Shown: positions 61,021-64,000 of the stretch, one piece after another | Numbering within the stretch: position 1 is the first letter of the stretch | Layout: every line of letters starts with the position of its first letter | Assembly: GCA_028023455.1 (NCBI GenBank) | Contig: JAQFVV010006274.1 | Span: 2,110,001-2,174,000, forward strand | Direction of reading: 5' to 3' | DNA length: 64,000 bases | DNA from: Epiperipatus broadwayi | Taxonomy: Eukaryota > Onychophora > Udeonychophora > Euonychophora > Peripatidae | Notes under the pieces: generated by a model | The model's database searches: none | Seen by the model: only the letters and a program-made list of their open reading frames with translations | What the model was told of the DNA's origin: nothing | Program-made: the position numbers and the translations under genes

Positions 61021-61085
61021 ACTGATGTAGTGACTACTCTCTGGACCTGTCTATTGGACAGACTACTATTGATTGATCAAATAAT

Positions 61086-61702
61086 TAAAAAAAAATTAAA
61101 ATACTATTCAAATAATTAATAAATTAAAATTGAATACTTACAACCCGATATTCTGATTATGTTTTTATTGGGATGAAAGCTTTGAAGTGTGAATCATCGG
61201 TGCATTTTTAATCCATTTCAGTAAAGAGTCTGGCTAATAAAAAAAATCTGCCTTTGTCTTCTTCATGCAGTCTAGTAAACTGATCAGAAAAAAAATTAAA
61301 TGGACATATTAAAAAAATTCAAATTTAATCCAATTTTAACTTGCAATATGCCATTTTAAAGAGGAATTCAAACAGCAATGAATGCCAGGATTTCTATTGA
61401 CATCATGCTTATAGCTTTTACACAATTTTAAAAAGAAAAAATTTCAATGAATCAGCTGCTGCTGTAGCTATCATGCTGCAAATGCTCAATCCATTAAAAG
61501 TGAGCAAGTAAATGATATTTTAACTCATGTTTAGTAAAATTTGATTATATAATGAAAGCATCTTTTTTCAAAATAACTTACAATTACAGTGACTATAGTT
61601 TACATTTATGGTTTGTATTTTTTACTATTGGCAAAATAATTTGAGAATTTTAATTCATAAAATTGATTGACTGAATATATTTAAGCTGATGAACATATAT
61701 GT
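61086..61702. other. AT-rich spacer
   Basis: No features recognised. Confidence 0.45.
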
Positions 61703-62770
61703 CAGGGATAGAGAACCATTTTTATGCCAATGGCCATTTGGATATTTATATTCCTGGACTATATAAAGTTAATGATTTAAAAATTAACTTGCTATATTTG
61801 AGAAAACATTTAGTTTATTCCTAATTATTAGGGGTGAACAATCTTTTTAACTGGCAAGTCAATTTTCCCTTTTTAAATGAGGACCATAACTTTTTTGTGA
61901 ATTTAAAATAAAATAACATCATTATTTTTATGATTATTCCATATATAATGACAATTTTGCCAATTTGTCTTGTAATTATTCTTCATGAAATATTTATATT
62001 TTGAATTTTTTTAATGTTTTGGATAGATTAATTCTACAGCAGTTAGGATCCTCTTCAGACAATGTTTTCACAATTGTTTTTTTAATTAATGTAATTTGCC
62101 TTTATGAAATTTTGGACTTGTTTGGAGACATGTCAACCACTTGATGAAGCTCCTTTTCAAGTTTTCTGTTTTAATATTTCTTTCATTCCCAACAATTTTG
62201 TTGTAATAAGAATGTTTTGTTAAATAATGCCTCTTAATATTGTGTTCTTTATTAATTGACATATTTTTTAGATATGTCAGGCACATTGATTTACTATTTC
62301 TTTCTATAAAAAAATATGTGTTAATGCATTATTATTAAAATATGCTATTTTCTGTGTCTTACTTGATGTAGCCATACTAATAAAAAAATAATTTAAAATA
62401 ATAATAAAACAAAGTAAAATTCTAATTTTATTTTTGTGAATATACAGTTAGTCTACAAAAATCACTATAAAAACAAACAAATGCTCCCAGCATTATAGAT
62501 TAAATCTATAGTCAGATAGACCACAAAATATAGATAATTTATTGGGAAATTGCATTTCTGAAAATATGAGCCAGATCTATTATAAAGTTTGGATGTAGCT
62601 GAGAAAATAAATATTTCATTGTACTTTTAATTCAATATTTGAACTATGCACATGTTTAAATAAAAGTTTTATATAGGGTCATTTATGTAGGTTTTTGAAA
62701 ATATCCAGCTGTTGCATTGAGAGCTTTCAAGAGCCAGAGTTGGCCCCAAGGCTGGAGATTTTCTGAACAT
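61703..62770 (-). mobile_element. Decayed hAT element (Charlie/GTF2IRD2-type)
   Basis: The left end CAGGGATAGAGAACC...GCCAATGGCCATTTGG and the complement of the right end (AATCTCCAGCCTTGGGGCCA) both resemble the GGAACC..GCC..GGGCCA ends common in hAT transposons. The N-terminus of the transposase survives on the minus strand (62086-62375). A second hAT-like end lies near 61831 (GGGGTGAACAATCTTTTTAA), so two elements may be nested. No target duplication identified; boundaries are approximate. Confidence 0.55.
62020..62375 (-). pseudogene. hAT transposase N-terminus with BED-like finger
   Basis: An ATG at 62375 opens MATSSKTQKIAYFNNNALTH, typical of GTF2IRD2/SCAND3-type hAT proteins. After a frameshift the 62086-62286 frame reads CLTYLKNMSINKEHNIKRHY then LTKHSYYNKIVGNERNIKTE, the family's zinc-finger segment. 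Only the first Cys of the expected C-x2-C pair remains (the second is Tyr), while the two His are kept. Later sequence (KKTIVKTLSEEDPNCC) fades out by about 62.0 kb. The catalytic core is absent. Inactive. Confidence 0.65.
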
Positions 62771-64000
62771 GTTGCATGTGATCAAAATATGTTTTTGATT
62801 ATATATTATATTGAATAAAATTGGCTCTTTTAATTGTTAAGTGAAAATCTTTACCTTGGATATGACATTAATGAAAAATGAAAGCACTGATTGTCTTAAA
62901 AGGACAGTAGATAAAAATTAGATGAAGTATGTTGTTTAATTCTATAATCAACACATAATATTGTATACTGTGTAATGAGTTTTTGATAAGAATATCATCA
63001 TTTTATCTTTGTATGATATATCTTTAATGAAGTCACTATCTTATAATATCAGCAATCCTACAAACTGGCTGCAATTTTGAAAAAATGGTTGTTGTTTTTT
63101 TAATAAAAGTTTTGAATATTTTTTTAAAAGACTGTTGTAGTGAATAATTGATTGTAAATAAAAATAGTGGATACAAAATAATGATGATCACTATGGAAAA
63201 TTCTTGCACAAAGATTTGTCACTATAGAGTATAAAAATTGATCTATTTTTAATTAATGTTTTTCCAATAATCCTTTTGACTTTTACCTATCAGTTGAACT
63301 ATAAATTATTTCATATAAAGAGATATCATAACATTAACTTCCCTCAATTTTCAATTTTTAAATATCATTAACAAATTTAAATAATAAAAAATGGTTAATT
63401 TATCATATTCTAGTGTCTCCTACAATAATTAACTTATGTATTTCACAATATTTTACCAAAATGTACATCCAAAATCATAATTTATTGAAGTGGAATACCT
63501 TTATGTAATTTTATATTTGCAAAAACTTTTGAATATGTATTACATAGATATTGACCCAGATATATATTAAATGTTTATCTTTGTGCTGGTTTATTATTAA
63601 TGAATTTCATCATTTGAAATTCCACATTGTAGTCAACTACATAACAGAAACCTAAATTCATTATCTGCAATAATATTTTTCCATAGAATTAGCTTCTAGA
63701 CATTGAATTCAACTACTACTACTTTTAGCTTTTTTCAAACAAATTCTTTTTTAAATTCTTCATGCTTTAATAACACAACTATATTTGCATGTACATTTAA
63801 ATACTTAACTAACTATATCTTCATATTTATCATGATTTTCAAAAGTACTTTTAACAACACAAATCATTTTCTTCTTATAATAATTTTATAATCCACCAAC
63901 ATATTTTGCACTATAATGCATATTGCATAAAAAAAGTAACAATAAAAGAAGAAAGATAGTGGTGACAAACTTTATTAACAGGGAAAATAATTTGCTTAAT
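62771..64000. other. AT-rich spacer to the window end
   Basis: No features recognised. The 62-codon frame at 63703-63891 is Phe/Asn/Thr-rich low complexity and is not called. Confidence 0.45.

Larger units (their letters stand above)
57605..61075 (+). mobile_element. Near-complete RTE-like LINE
   Basis: About 3.47 kb, the usual size for RTE-type elements. A 5' UTR contains the phrase GAAGGCAACGGGAAACCAC. One long coding region for an APE-type endonuclease plus reverse transcriptase is split by three stops and two frameshifts. A short 3' UTR ends in a TTGA-type repeat (CTATTGATTGATCAA). Possible 10-bp target duplications are ATCAAATCAT (57595-57604) and ATCAAATAAT (61076-61085). The 5' end may instead be near 57618. 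The sense strand is strongly purine-rich. It is probably recently inactivated, as its reading frames are by far the best preserved in the window. Confidence 0.85.

Overview
This 64 kb window looks like nuclear DNA of an invertebrate animal. It is very AT-rich and poor in CpG, and it has almost no long open frames. It is packed with decayed eukaryotic transposons: RTE-like and other LINEs, a Penelope-like element, hAT, TA-target and TTAA-target DNA transposons, a tRNA-derived SINE and many fold-back repeats. A mollusc, possibly a cephalopod, would fit this mix, but that is a guess from repeat style and not proven by any host gene. There are no bacterial operons, rRNA genes, CRISPR arrays or convincing functional tRNA genes.

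Layout. 0-10 kb holds a 0.85 kb palindromic element with tRNA-like B boxes (385-1231), a TTAA-flanked element (3365-4076), a TA-flanked TIR element (6662-7494) and two fold-back repeats (8029-8402 and 9018-9618). 10-21 kb is AT-rich spacer with a truncated SINE at 14.8 kb, a decayed Penelope-like element (about 16.2-18.3 kb) and two TTAA elements that share one TTAA (18397-20224). 21-28 kb has a decayed LINE carrying a fold-back insertion, the second and longer copy of the TA-flanked element in the opposite orientation (23977-25174), and the best host-gene candidate, a terminal coding exon at 26004-26145. 28.4-32.9 kb is a tandem satellite interrupted by a hAT element with a perfect 8-bp target duplication, a hairpin array, a 280-bp tandem duplication with a 100-bp MITE, and a partial copy of the 385-1231 family.

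33-50 kb contains degenerate tandem repeats, a head-to-head palindrome of Penelope 3' ends (37403-38018), an antisense LINE relic, a CpG-enriched block at 40.6 kb that could be a promoter or first exon, another TTAA element and a TATA-containing hairpin. 50-64 kb contains a 1.54 kb hAT element with a decayed ZBED5-like transposase, a possible first coding exon at 52.15 kb, a SINE, two more LINE bodies and a hAT relic with a BED-like N-terminus. The 57.6-61.1 kb LINE is the only near-complete one.

How it works together. Host coding content is at most one or two small exons, so the window is probably intronic or intergenic DNA built by successive transposon insertions. The near-complete RTE-like LINE encodes an APE-type endonuclease plus reverse transcriptase. 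It is interrupted by three in-frame stops and two frameshifts, and all three stops sit at expected tryptophan codons. I did not find a clearly new defence or metabolic system. The most unusual signals are the several unrelated long-inverted-repeat families, the abutting TTAA elements, and the Trp-to-stop pattern in the LINE.
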